A DNA stretch of 64,000 nt from Lysinibacillus sp. FSL W8-0992 (lineage in GTDB: Bacteria; Bacillota; Bacilli; Bacillales_A; Planococcaceae): contig NZ_JBBOZQ010000001.1 of NCBI RefSeq assembly GCF_038008685.1, forward strand, positions 3,472,001 through 3,536,000, in the 5' to 3' direction. Made by a program: the position numbers and the translations under genes. This document shows positions 8,090-15,508 of this stretch, piece by piece. Numbering within the stretch: position 1 is the first letter of the stretch; each line of letters starts with the position of its first letter. The notes beneath the pieces were generated by a model, which saw nothing but the letters and a program-made list of their open reading frames with translations, searched no databases and was not told where the DNA came from.

Positions 8090-9000
8090 ATTATCTCTAA
8101 CTCACCAGCAGTCTCAAAAAATGCTATAAGCTTTGGTAAAGCAACAAGCGATTTCTCATTGTAGAGAAATCGCTTGTTTTTTATAGCTGATAGAGCTTTG
8201 TATATTTTTCTTGTAAGTAGTTTGCAAGATACTTGGCATTTAAGCCTTCCCCTGTCGCCTCTTGTAATAGCTCGAACGGCTTTTTCAGCGCACCGTATTG
8301 ATGTACTTTGTCTGTTAGCCACTCACGTATTGGCAGGAGCTCGCCATTTGCAAGTAAATCATCGAAGTTTGGAAGATCTTTGTCCATTGCATGCTTCCAT
8401 TGCGCTGCATAAATCATCCCTAATGCGTAAGATGGGAAGTAACCAAACATGCCCCCTGCCCAGTGCACGTCTTGTAAAACGCCCTTCGCATCGTTGTCTG
8501 GTCGGATGCCTAAATATTCTTCGTACTTTGCATTCCACACTTCTGGAAGTTCTTTGGCTTGCAAGTCCCCATTGAACAAATCACGTTCAATTTCGTAACG
8601 AATCATAATATGCAGTGGATACGTTAGCTCATCCGCTTCAATTCGAATAAGTGATGGTTCTACCATATTAATGGCACGTAGAAAATCAGCTAATGGGATA
8701 TCTCCAAACTGTTCTGGCGAATGCTTTTGCAAGCGTTCATAGTTGTGCTCCCAGAACTTTTCATTTCGTCCGACAAGATTTTCATAGAATAGTGATTGCG
8801 ATTCATGGATGCCCGTCGATGTTCCCATTGCTAACGGTGTACCTGCAAGTTTGGCATCAATATTTTGCTCATACATGGCATGCCCACATTCATGAATTGT
8901 GCCAAAGATGGCCGAACGGAAATCATGCTCATCATATTTCGTTGTAATACGCGCATCCCCATGATTAATGCCAATCATAAATGGATGGACACTTTCATCT
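8090..9000. repeat. Large direct repeat, copy B (cbaA tail + terminator + 3' ypwA)
   Basis: About 910 bases matching copy C at 17805-18713, with about 32 substitutions in the 820-base coding part (counted by eye). It begins with a relic of the last 40 bases of cbaA, includes the same terminator hairpin (8144-8177), and ends abruptly inside ypwA. Copies B and C share a deletion between the cbaA stop and the terminator that copy A (1976-2077) lacks, so B and C are closer to each other. Confidence 0.9.
8181..9000 (-). pseudogene. 5'-truncated copy of M32 carboxypeptidase gene ypwA
   Basis: Codes for the last roughly 272 residues of the metallopeptidase, from DESVHPFMIGINHGDARI to the C-terminal KYTKLYQL, including HECGH. 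The first about 228 residues of the intact gene at 17894-19396 are missing. Upstream of the break the frame runs only to a chance ATG (9017) with no ribosome binding site. The frame is otherwise intact and differs from the full copy at only five residues against about 32 base changes. This means most changes are silent and accumulated while the sequence was still under selection. Confidence 0.9.
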
Positions 9001-9040
9001 GAATACTTTATATACACCTAAAATATGTTATTCACAAAAT

Positions 9041-9063
9041 GTGTTATAACCATAATATAACAC
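9041..9063. other. Palindrome next to the truncated ypwA break
   Basis: Perfect 8-bp arms GTGTTATA and TATAACAC around a 7-base spacer. It lies 40 bases beyond the end of copy B. It could be an operator for the minus-strand small genes or a relic of the joining event; nothing decides between these. Confidence 0.4.
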
Positions 9064-9103
9064 CGAATACAGTAGCACACCAGTGTTAGGAATAGGTTTT
9101 ATA

Positions 9104-9253
9104 TTAATCTTCTTTCATTAAATTTATAAACGCTTGCGCCATTAATTTCATGTTAGGTTCATTCATTCTTATTAAAATTACATTTGTAACTTCAACACTT
9201 ACAAATTCCTCAAAATTTATTCTTCTTTTCTTATTGATTTTACGTTCCTCCAT
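9104..9253 (-). CDS. Small charged hypothetical protein (49 aa)
   Basis: Begins MEERKINKKRRINFEEF and ends AQAFINLMKED. A very basic N-terminus is followed by a mixed helical part. The ATG at 9253 has AGGGGG about 10 bases upstream. It is the most downstream of the small minus-strand frames divergent from the Xre repressor, which suggests a repressor-controlled cluster. The family is not recognised. Confidence 0.55.
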   Translation of the reverse strand: MEERKINKKRRINFEEFVSVEVTNVILIRMNEPNMKLMAQAFINLMKED

Positions 9254-9397
9254 ATCAACATTCCCCCTCTTGCTTTTCATAAGTCACGAACAATTAATTG
9301 CAATCATGATTCTTGCTAAAATGTCTCCCAATGTTGCTTACTCTGAAATAGTCAAGTCAATTGTAGGGAAAATATGTATCTGCAACAATCGCTTTCT

Positions 9398-9557
9398 TCA
9401 AAATGATTGCCAATAAATCTTATCCACATAAGACAGGAATTTGCTATAAATTTCTGATCCTCGATTACTCATAGTTTCAAATATTTGTCCATCATATTCT
9501 TGAGCAAGAATTGGATTAATTAACTTACTAGATTACCCATCTATCTATGTCCTTCAT
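9398..9557 (-). pseudogene. Frameshifted small gene upstream of the 49-aa gene
   Basis: ATG at 9557 gives MKDIDRWVI and then a stop. In the next frame the text continues LINPILAQEYDGQIFETM and on to SKFLSYVDKIYWQSF before a stop at 9398. The two pieces read as one protein of about 53 residues broken by a single frameshift. Between this and the 49-aa gene (9254-9397) there are further protein-like but broken stretches such as ATLGDILARIMIAINCS, so the cluster is decaying. Confidence 0.45.
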
Positions 9558-9605
9558 TTCCATATAAAAGATACCAAGTTACATAGTACCTAAACACAGT
9601 ATAAA

Positions 9606-9648
9606 TTACCGAAATGGTAATGTAAATATTTTTTTACCTTTTTGGTAA
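9606..9648. promoter_or_regulatory. Two 15-bp palindromic operators upstream of the Xre repressor
   Basis: TTACCGAAATGGTAA (9606-9620) and TTACCTTTTTGGTAA (9634-9648) share identical TTACC/GGTAA half-sites with 5-base spacers. Centre-to-centre distance is 28 bp. They lie between the Xre gene and the divergent minus-strand small genes, the usual place for autoregulatory operators of Cro/CI-type repressors. Confidence 0.8.
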
Positions 9649-9718
9649 CAAAAGTACTTAATAATGGAGTAAATGCTAACATTTAATTAATAAATTACTT
9701 TAATAAGTGGTGATTAAT

Positions 9719-10072
9719 TTGGGTTCTTTAGGTAATCGAATTAAATATTTGCGTGAAAAAAAATACATTTCTCAAAAAGATTTTGCTAAGCAAATTGGTG
9801 TTTCGAGTACTGTATTATCTAGGTATGAATCTGATGATAGAAAACCTGATTACGACACATTACAGTCTATTGCTGATTATTTAAATGTTAGCACCGATTA
9901 CCTACTTGGCAGGACAGACATCTTGGAATCCACATATAATAAAGGTCACATTACTGCTATTATTCATGATCCAGAACTTCAATTATGGTATAAAGAACTT
10001 CCCCAATATACAGAAGATGACCTTCGCAAACTAAAAACGATATGGGAAATAATCAGGGATAAGCACAATTAG
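9719..10072 (+). CDS. Xre/Cro-CI family transcriptional regulator
   Basis: 117 aa from TTG 9719, preferred over the GTG at 9707 because ggtgat then sits at ribosome-binding distance. Residues 5-60 form an HTH_3 domain: NRIKYLREKKYISQKDFA, then IGVSSTVLSRYESDDRKPDY with the recognition helix, then LQSIADYLNVSTDYLLGRTD. The C-terminal roughly 50 residues (DPELQLWYKELPQYTEDDL) resemble the dimerisation tails of SinR/ImmR-like repressors. Two perfect operators upstream indicate autoregulation and control of the divergent genes. This is a typical remnant of an ICE or prophage control region, but no integrase is nearby. Confidence 0.9.
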   Translation: MGSLGNRIKYLREKKYISQKDFAKQIGVSSTVLSRYESDDRKPDYDTLQSIADYLNVSTDYLLGRTDILESTYNKGHITAIIHDPELQLWYKELPQYTEDDLRKLKTIWEIIRDKHN

Positions 10073-10662
10073 ATAAACCAACAATTTTTAATAATAAATT
10101 TGCCGATTTATGTATTAGTACCCATAGATAAGTTTACCTTATATCTTCATAAGTTACATTGTTAAATCATAAATATGCAATTAATTTTGTCATATGAACT
10201 AACAGTATAAATCCTAGATAACACTCAACACAAAATCCCACTGAAAAGTTGACTTATAGGCTTTTCAGTGGGATTATCTTTTTCATAAAAGTGTTAAAAA
10301 TTTTAACACGGCTTATTTTAAACTATTTTTTCAACAAAAGCACACGTGAAAATAATAAGAGCAGAGAGGCTTATTCAACAAGGTACTACACCCGATTATT
10401 GTTTTTCTATTTCTTAAAAAAACAAAACCTGAACTTTTTACTTTTGTTCCTGTAATTACCGTATTCTGGAGAAGTTTTAGATTTTTATTTGATTAATTAA
10501 TTCTAAATTTACATTCATAGTAAAATTTCCTTGAATAAAGAATACTGATTAAATAAACTAGAACAGCGGTTGCTGTTGAAGATAATTTCAAACCTACTAA
10601 CAAATATCCAATAATATTTGTTAACTTAGATGTATAAAAATTACTTATATTTGGAGGCTAGG
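10073..10662. other. AT-rich intergenic stretch
   Basis: 590 bases. It contains the terminator at 10234-10282 and, at the right end, the ribosome binding site ttggaggctagg of the next gene. No convincing gene is seen on either strand. Confidence 0.6.
10234..10282 (+). terminator. Intrinsic terminator downstream of the Xre gene
   Basis: Perfect 15-bp stem, aatcccactgaaaag (10234-10248) with cttttcagtgggatt (10261-10275), followed by atcttttt. Confidence 0.9.
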
Positions 10663-12153
10663 ATGAATAACTTTGTTTATTTTTGCAATGCCGATTATGC
10701 ACCCTTTAAAGGGTTTTACGGCAATAAATGTAACCACTACTTTAGCGTTGCTCTCTCTACATTAAAATTTAACCCCAATGAGACAGTAAGTATCCAATCT
10801 GGCGACCTTCTGTTAGGCAATGTCTCAACTCAACTTGCTGCTTCCGAAAGAGTAGGAAAAGAAATATCAAGTACATACATTTTTGATAAATATTTATATA
10901 CATCTCTACTTATCGATCTTACTAAGTCTATGTCTTTAACGTGGTACACCTATAATATAGAAGACTTTAATATTATGGGTATAAATTTAAACAATATCTA
11001 TTGTATAACAGCATCAAATCTTAGCAGCGATATGGCATTACAATTGGATGTTACATTGCGGAAACAAGCTTTTTATATAGGAGCAGCCGAGATTGATCCA
11101 GGTAATCCACTTCATCAAATACTATTTAGTCGATTTTTAATTTCCAATGCTTTTATCAAAGATAATACGATTTTTTATAAAGAGGGTCAGGTAGATTTTG
11201 ACTGGAGCGTTTATTTTAAATCTTTCAAAACTCAGGCTATTGATCCTTATGAATTTGATTTTGACTTCCCAAATATTCCAATGCCAAATTCTTTTTCTGA
11301 AAGTGGCAAAAAAACGAGTAATATTTTTAAAAGCAAAGGTAAATTCGGTCATCATAAAAAGGTAGCAGAAGCATTTCAAAAAGCTTTATGGGACAAAAGC
11401 ATAGAACGAGATGCTGTTTTAACAACAGGTAATAGAGATGAAGAAATAATTATCCCAGAAAATAAACTTGCTAACTATGCGTTAAATTTACAACATTCTG
11501 AGGGTGGGTCTAAAGCGAAATTTTTTAAGGAAGAACTCAATATTGAGAAAGAGGACTGGCGATATTTAGCGGAACAAATAAAATTAGGGTTAAACGATGG
11601 TGAAGTACGAGAAATAAGAGTTGATGAGTACGGTATAAAATATCATGTAGATATCCAGATAACCGGTCTTAATGAAACAATTCGTACTGTAAGAACTGCC
11701 TGGATTATTCGACCAAAAGAATCAATGCAGTTAGTTACTATTCACCCTGCGAAGGATTTGCCGCATGATGGCTTATCAGAACGACCAATTATTGCTCTGC
11801 CAAAAATTTTAGAAGGTAACGACAAATGGAGTGAACTGTTCCGTCTAGCAAATGAAGCGGGTAAGATAGCAGGTGACAAACATATTCCGACACCTATAAT
11901 TTTCTCAGGTATTTCTGAACCCCATCTAGAAGGAAAATTAGGATGGGCAATAATCTATTTTAAAGACAAAAAACATGATTTTGTTAAATGGCTTAAAAAA
12001 AGTAATAAGGGCCGTGTTAACAAAAACGGATATTTATTCGTAATACGTCATAAATCACAGTCTGCCGAGCGAGCACTGGCATACGCACAAGAATTTTCAA
12101 GAGTTTTAAGATCAAATGGCGTAGACAGTGAGAGCCAAATACATCTTGACTAA
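10663..12153 (+). CDS. Multidomain hypothetical protein with DUF6883-like domain
   Basis: 496 aa from ATG 10663, which has ttggaggc at ideal spacing; an in-frame ATG at 10630 lacks one. No signal peptide or membrane span. Three parts are visible. Residues 1-200 are unrecognised, beginning MNNFVYFCNADYAPFKG. A linker (about 200-255) is rich in Ser, Lys and Phe. Residues about 265-370 match by eye the DUF6883 domain seen in polymorphic toxins and phage-type proteins (IIPENKLANYALNLQHSEGG, SKAKFF, VRTAWIIRP). A final region of about 120 residues has GWAIIYFKDKKHDFVKWLKK. I infer a conflict-system effector, but no immunity partner is adjacent. Confidence 0.65.
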   Translation: MNNFVYFCNADYAPFKGFYGNKCNHYFSVALSTLKFNPNETVSIQSGDLLLGNVSTQLAASERVGKEISSTYIFDKYLYTSLLIDLTKSMSLTWYTYNIEDFNIMGINLNNIYCITASNLSSDMALQLDVTLRKQAFYIGAAEIDPGNPLHQILFSRFLISNAFIKDNTIFYKEGQVDFDWSVYFKSFKTQAIDPYEFDFDFPNIPMPNSFSESGKKTSNIFKSKGKFGHHKKVAEAFQKALWDKSIERDAVLTTGNRDEEIIIPENKLANYALNLQHSEGGSKAKFFKEELNIEKEDWRYLAEQIKLGLNDGEVREIRVDEYGIKYHVDIQITGLNETIRTVRTAWIIRPKESMQLVTIHPAKDLPHDGLSERPIIALPKILEGNDKWSELFRLANEAGKIAGDKHIPTPIIFSGISEPHLEGKLGWAIIYFKDKKHDFVKWLKKSNKGRVNKNGYLFVIRHKSQSAERALAYAQEFSRVLRSNGVDSESQIHLD

Positions 12154-12284
12154 TTTTAAACATGGAAATCGGTCATAAACATATTATTTTTATCGACTTA
12201 TATGTTTTAGAGTAAAAAGGGATTTTTGTAAGGGTGCTCGGCATTACCTAATACTTTCCTGTGTCTATCCTGTTGTGACCTTTA

Positions 12285-12342
12285 AAAGCATAAAAAACAA
12301 CCCGCATAATTTTTCATCATGAGAAGTGATTTTTTATGCTTT
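12285..12342. terminator. Inverted repeat, possible terminator
   Basis: Perfect 13-bp arms (12285-12297 and 12330-12342), A-rich then T-rich, around a 32-base loop that holds a second short hairpin. Downstream gtatttta is a weak T-tract. The loop is long for a terminator. Confidence 0.45.
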
Positions 12343-12413
12343 GTATTTTAATTTTGATTAACACTACTTCATAAATAGAACTTTTAAAACGTGTATTTCA
12401 AGGCTCTCTGATT

Positions 12414-12719
12414 AGGTTGTCATTATCAAATGAAACAATACTAACGCCTTAAAACAGCAGGGTATTAGCCAAAGCCTGTCTCGTAAAGGCAACTGTTTAG
12501 ATAATGCAATAATTGAGAACTTTTTTGGTTTATTAAAATCTGAGTTATTATATTTACAAGAATTTGGAGTATGGTTCACTTCAAGCGTGAGCTTGAACTG
12601 TATATCGAATACTACAATCACAAACGTATCAAAGGAAAATTAAGATTGAGTCCGATACAGTACGGAATCCAATCCGCAGCTTAACTTAAAATAATGTCTA
12701 ACTTTTTGGGGTCACTTCA
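12414..12719 (+). mobile_element. IS3-family remnant (3' end of orfB with right inverted repeat)
   Basis: Only the last part of the DDE transposase remains. One frame reads [20 protein letters not shown] and [19 protein letters not shown], the catalytic-Glu region of IS150-like transposases. A frameshift near 12570 moves to [19 protein letters not shown] and LSPIQYG, ending at a TAA at 12684. A stop codon also interrupts HYQMKQY upstream. The right end is intact: TGTCTAACTTTTTGGGGTCA followed by CTTCA (12695-12719). The left end and orfA are absent, so the element is dead. Confidence 0.88.
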
Positions 12720-12725
12720 ATTCAT

Positions 12726-12800
12726 TCAAGGAAAGCGCCCGATTGCTGAATATCAAGTGGGTGATTAGTCTTTTGCTTGTTAAAGTAAAGCATACCGTTA
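12726..12800. repeat. Dispersed palindromic repeat, copy 4
   Basis: Core gcgcccgattgctgaa (12735-12750), then a tail gttaaagtaaagcat resembling copy 5 (attaaagtaaagcac). It begins a few bases after the IS3 right end. Confidence 0.55.
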
Positions 12801-12951
12801 GGTGATACCTATGTGTGCAGTTCAATTCTATTCCCCTGAATTGGCGTTGCATTTAGAATATCTTGTTTCACCCTTAGAAACTCTTTTTTTCACTCAACAC
12901 AATATGCTTCTAACTGTTTTGATAGTTAAAACAGTGTTAGATATTGTGAAT

Positions 12952-13899
12952 CTATATCACTTTAAGTATAGAAGTCAATTGAGTTTGTAAATTTATATAC
13001 TTAATGAAACTAACAAATAATAATAATGTCTCAGTTTCATTCTTTTCAATATCATTTGGGTGCGAGACTTCGTTTCTAATCAAGCGTATATAATCAAAAA
13101 AGGTGTTTCTGGCTGATTTATCAAGTACACCAAACACTGATGCTTCATGATTATTAATTCCATTAAAGTATTCATTAAATTTTGTATACTTGATGGATAT
13201 TTGCAATACATTATCTACTTCTGATATGAAGGATATATCTAAGTCTCCTTGATAATTAAAGTTACTTCTTGTTGTTAATGTTGTCTTATTATTCTTTAAA
13301 TAACTCTTAAATGCTTCAATTAAATCTAATACAATTTTTTCAGCAGATAATCCTATCATAATTGTAGCAGCGTTATAGCAGCCAGAATTAAAACATCTTA
13401 CAGCTTCACTCATATAATAAATAACCCAGCTATCAATGTCCTGTATATTTCGAATTTGACTTAGATATCCATCAAAATCATATGGAAGAATTTCTTGTTG
13501 CTCTATACAATCTAGCCCATGATCCGTTACGTGAAAAAAAGGTAAAAAGGGACTGTTTCTATACATCCCTTGAGCTATTATATTTTGATTAAGTAAAATT
13601 CCAAATGTCTCAAATAAACGCTCAATTTCTATTCTTTTGAAATTTGTATTAGATCCTTCAAACAAATTACTTCCATGACATCCCCAAGCTTCATGACTAA
13701 GAGGGACATTATTTGGAATTAATCCTTTTTTTATAGCTAGACCTTCAGTCAATCTAAATAAATCATTTTGGGTGCCTGCATATCCATATTGTTTAAAATA
13801 ATTCCCTTCTGGATCAATATCACTTTCTGTATAGGACAACGCTTCTAACATAAGATTTTTAATAACATATGTACTTAATGGTGATGTTCCATTCTGCAT
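12952..13899 (-). CDS. HEPN-like protein, candidate RNase or abortive-infection factor
   Basis: 315 aa, soluble; the ATG at 13899 has AAAAAGGAGGAG upstream. The N-terminal half is unrecognised (residues 1-140). The C-terminal half is helical: WVIYYMSEAVRCFNSGCYNA, then MIGLSAEKIVLDLIEAF, and near the end YIRLIRNEVSHPND, which contains R-N-x3-H (an Rx4H motif). That arrangement of a long helix pair followed by RNxxxH is typical of HEPN domains of the DUF4145/abortive-infection kind, many of which are RNases. No MNT partner gene adjoins, and the role is inferred. It is flanked by an IS3 remnant and two repeats. Confidence 0.6.
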   Translation of the reverse strand: MQNGTSPLSTYVIKNLMLEALSYTESDIDPEGNYFKQYGYAGTQNDLFRLTEGLAIKKGLIPNNVPLSHEAWGCHGSNLFEGSNTNFKRIEIERLFETFGILLNQNIIAQGMYRNSPFLPFFHVTDHGLDCIEQQEILPYDFDGYLSQIRNIQDIDSWVIYYMSEAVRCFNSGCYNAATIMIGLSAEKIVLDLIEAFKSYLKNNKTTLTTRSNFNYQGDLDISFISEVDNVLQISIKYTKFNEYFNGINNHEASVFGVLDKSARNTFFDYIRLIRNEVSHPNDIEKNETETLLLFVSFIKYINLQTQLTSILKVI

Positions 13900-14501
13900 A
13901 TAATCTCCTCCTTTTTAACACTTTTAACTCATCATATAATAATTAATTTAAACTATTATACGGAAGTTGAGTAATAAAAGTTTCATTATTTATGCACCCT
14001 AAGCATCGTTTGGTAATATTTCAGAAAAATTGTTATTCAATACTAAGGCCCTTTAATGAAAAAGAGCGTTGATACTTTTTTCAGAATCGCGCCCGATTGT
14101 TGAGTATTATATTAAAGTATTCCACGACCAATCTTCCCAATCAGCCTTTATCTCACCAGGATCTTTGAAGGTAACTAATGCCCTTAAGTCCAAGTTACAA
14201 AAACCCCATTGTTCCCAATTAAATACCTGTCACATCGCTTGTATGCATCCGTTTCAACCTGATCAGAGAAGTTGGACACGGACGTATAGAAATAATATGA
14301 TTTAAACCAACGGAAATAGAGTTAAAAAATCTAAAATGGTAAATTTTCATTCTAATTTAGAGTTTTAGTCTTCTTAATATAGCTAAAATTCTAAATCAGT
14401 ATCAAAAATCTATTTTTCAGCATTGATATTTTTTGGAAACTAATATATAGTAAATATTAATGAGTTTATTCAATAATTAAAAATTTTTAGGAGGTTCATT
14501 T
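13900..14501. other. Intergenic stretch with repeat copy 3
   Basis: 600 bases. Contents: the HEPN gene's ribosome binding site at the left, the dispersed repeat at 14041-14120, and a very AT-rich part (14320-14480) that probably holds the promoter of the next gene. A 78-codon frame at 14069-14305 overlaps the repeat and has no start signal, so it is not called. Confidence 0.55.
14041..14120. repeat. Dispersed palindromic repeat, copy 3
   Basis: Left module gccctttaatgaaaaagagc, right core tcgcgcccgattgttga (14087-14103), and tail ttatattaaagtatt. This is the copy that joins both modules most clearly. Confidence 0.65.
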
Positions 14502-15038
14502 ATGGCACTTTACGAAGCAACTCTCAGATTAGCTACACCAAATGAAGAAGGAAGAAATATTGACTTTACTTCTTCACCTATTTTAAAAGAAATCCGTCAA
14601 CATTTAGAAAGTCACAACAACAAGCAACAGAAACAAATAAAAATTCTTTCAGTAACAGAAGATTCTTTAGACGTTATTATGGACACATTAAACAATTATG
14701 GTGACGGCCGCGACTTTACAGCCCTAAGCAATATTTTAAGAAATAATGGATGGATAGATAAATACAGTAGTACAAAAAATTTATTAACAACATCTTATTA
14801 TCGCGCATCAACAATAAAAGATTTTGATAGTCTCCCTTTACTACCTGAAAAATTTAATTATATCTTTACCCAAGACTTCCAAATACTAATAAATAATGAT
14901 CAAGCAATTGATTTATTAAAAGCATTATTTGTTCTAACAAACAATGAACAAAAATATTTAACAACAAAAGTATCCAAACAAAAATATGAAAACTGTTTAT
15001 ACCGAGTTAAAGAGGCATTATTTGACGCATTCAACTAA
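14502..15038 (+). CDS. Hypothetical soluble protein
   Basis: 178 aa; ATG with ttaggaggttcattt upstream. No signal peptide or membrane helix. The N-terminus MALYEATLRLATPNEEGRNI is followed by an Asn/Lys-rich, mostly helical protein with AIDLLKALFVLTNNEQKYLT near residue 150. The family is not recognised. Its strong ribosome binding site and downstream hairpin make it a real transcription unit. Base composition is AT-rich like the surrounding block. Confidence 0.75.
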   Translation: MALYEATLRLATPNEEGRNIDFTSSPILKEIRQHLESHNNKQQKQIKILSVTEDSLDVIMDTLNNYGDGRDFTALSNILRNNGWIDKYSSTKNLLTTSYYRASTIKDFDSLPLLPEKFNYIFTQDFQILINNDQAIDLLKALFVLTNNEQKYLTTKVSKQKYENCLYRVKEALFDAFN

Positions 15039-15040
15039 AA

Positions 15041-15073
15041 AACCGCTTTGATTTTCGCAGAATCAAAGCGGTT
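15041..15073. terminator. Perfect 13-bp hairpin after the 178-aa gene
   Basis: aaccgctttgatt (15041-15053) pairs with aatcaaagcggtt (15061-15073). The plus strand has no T-tract after it. The A-run on its left would serve as a T-tract for minus-strand transcripts coming from the SLH gene. Confidence 0.75.
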
Positions 15074-15240
15074 GAAACAAAATACTTTCAACAACAGAAT
15101 ATCATAAAATCGAATAAACTTCCAAGAGCTGATTATTAATATAATCAGCTCTAAATCATTTATCCGCCAAATTTTAATGTATAAATAAGATTTATTAGAT
15201 ATCCGATTCTGTCATAATCCAACAAAAAAATCCCTCAAAT

Positions 15241-15375
15241 AATCAAAATGGATTCTTTATCAGAAGATATTAGTTTTGTTTTTAAAAAAAGTTTGATCAT
15301 TTTCTAATGGTGTTGCTCAACAAACGCGCCCGATTGTCGAAAATCGTTATTAAAGTAAAGCACCCTGTTATTTGA
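15241..15375. repeat. Dispersed palindromic repeat, copy 5, with extended flank
   Basis: Core gctcaacaaacgcgcccgat and tgtcgaa (15315-15341), near-palindromic, then attaaagtaaagcaccctg. The left flank from 15241 (tcaaaatggattctttatca...) also matches copy 6 from about 16972. These two copies therefore share about 100 bases. Confidence 0.65.
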
Positions 15376-15495
15376 GCTATCCGTATAATTAGATGGAACA
15401 CTAATAGCAGCAAAGGCACTTTGTATCATTGAGGAGAAGAAAACGAGTACAGCTAAGAAAGTAAGCCATACCCTTTTTCCAGTAAATGATTTCGT
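15304..15495 (-). pseudogene. Signal-peptide ORF with ACG in place of ATG, 3' end replaced by a repeat
   Basis: 63 codons begin at ACG 15495, which sits exactly where a start is expected after AGGAGTGATTAA. The text is KSFTGKRVWLTFLAVLVFF, then SSMIQSAFAA (a textbook signal peptide with AFA-A cleavage), then ISVPSNYTDSSNN. From there on (NRVLYFNNDFRQSGAFVEQHH) the reading frame lies in repeat copy 5. A secreted-protein gene therefore seems to have lost its start codon and its 3' part. It lies 13 bases downstream of the SLH gene, so it was probably the second gene of that operon. Confidence 0.6.
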
Positions 15496-15508
15496 TTAAT
15501 CACTCCTG

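Noticed and set aside
8174-8575. Long plus-strand frames opposite both ypwA copies (also 17887-18243, 8693-8947, 18406-18660)
   Set aside because: They mirror the coding strand of ypwA codon by codon, have no ribosome binding site, and occur in both copies only because the copies are alike.
10249-10455. 68-codon frame
   Set aside because: Starts inside a terminator stem, has no start signal and an improbable Phe/Leu/Lys/Asn composition.
14069-14305. 78-codon plus-strand frame
   Set aside because: Overlaps repeat copy 3; no start signal.
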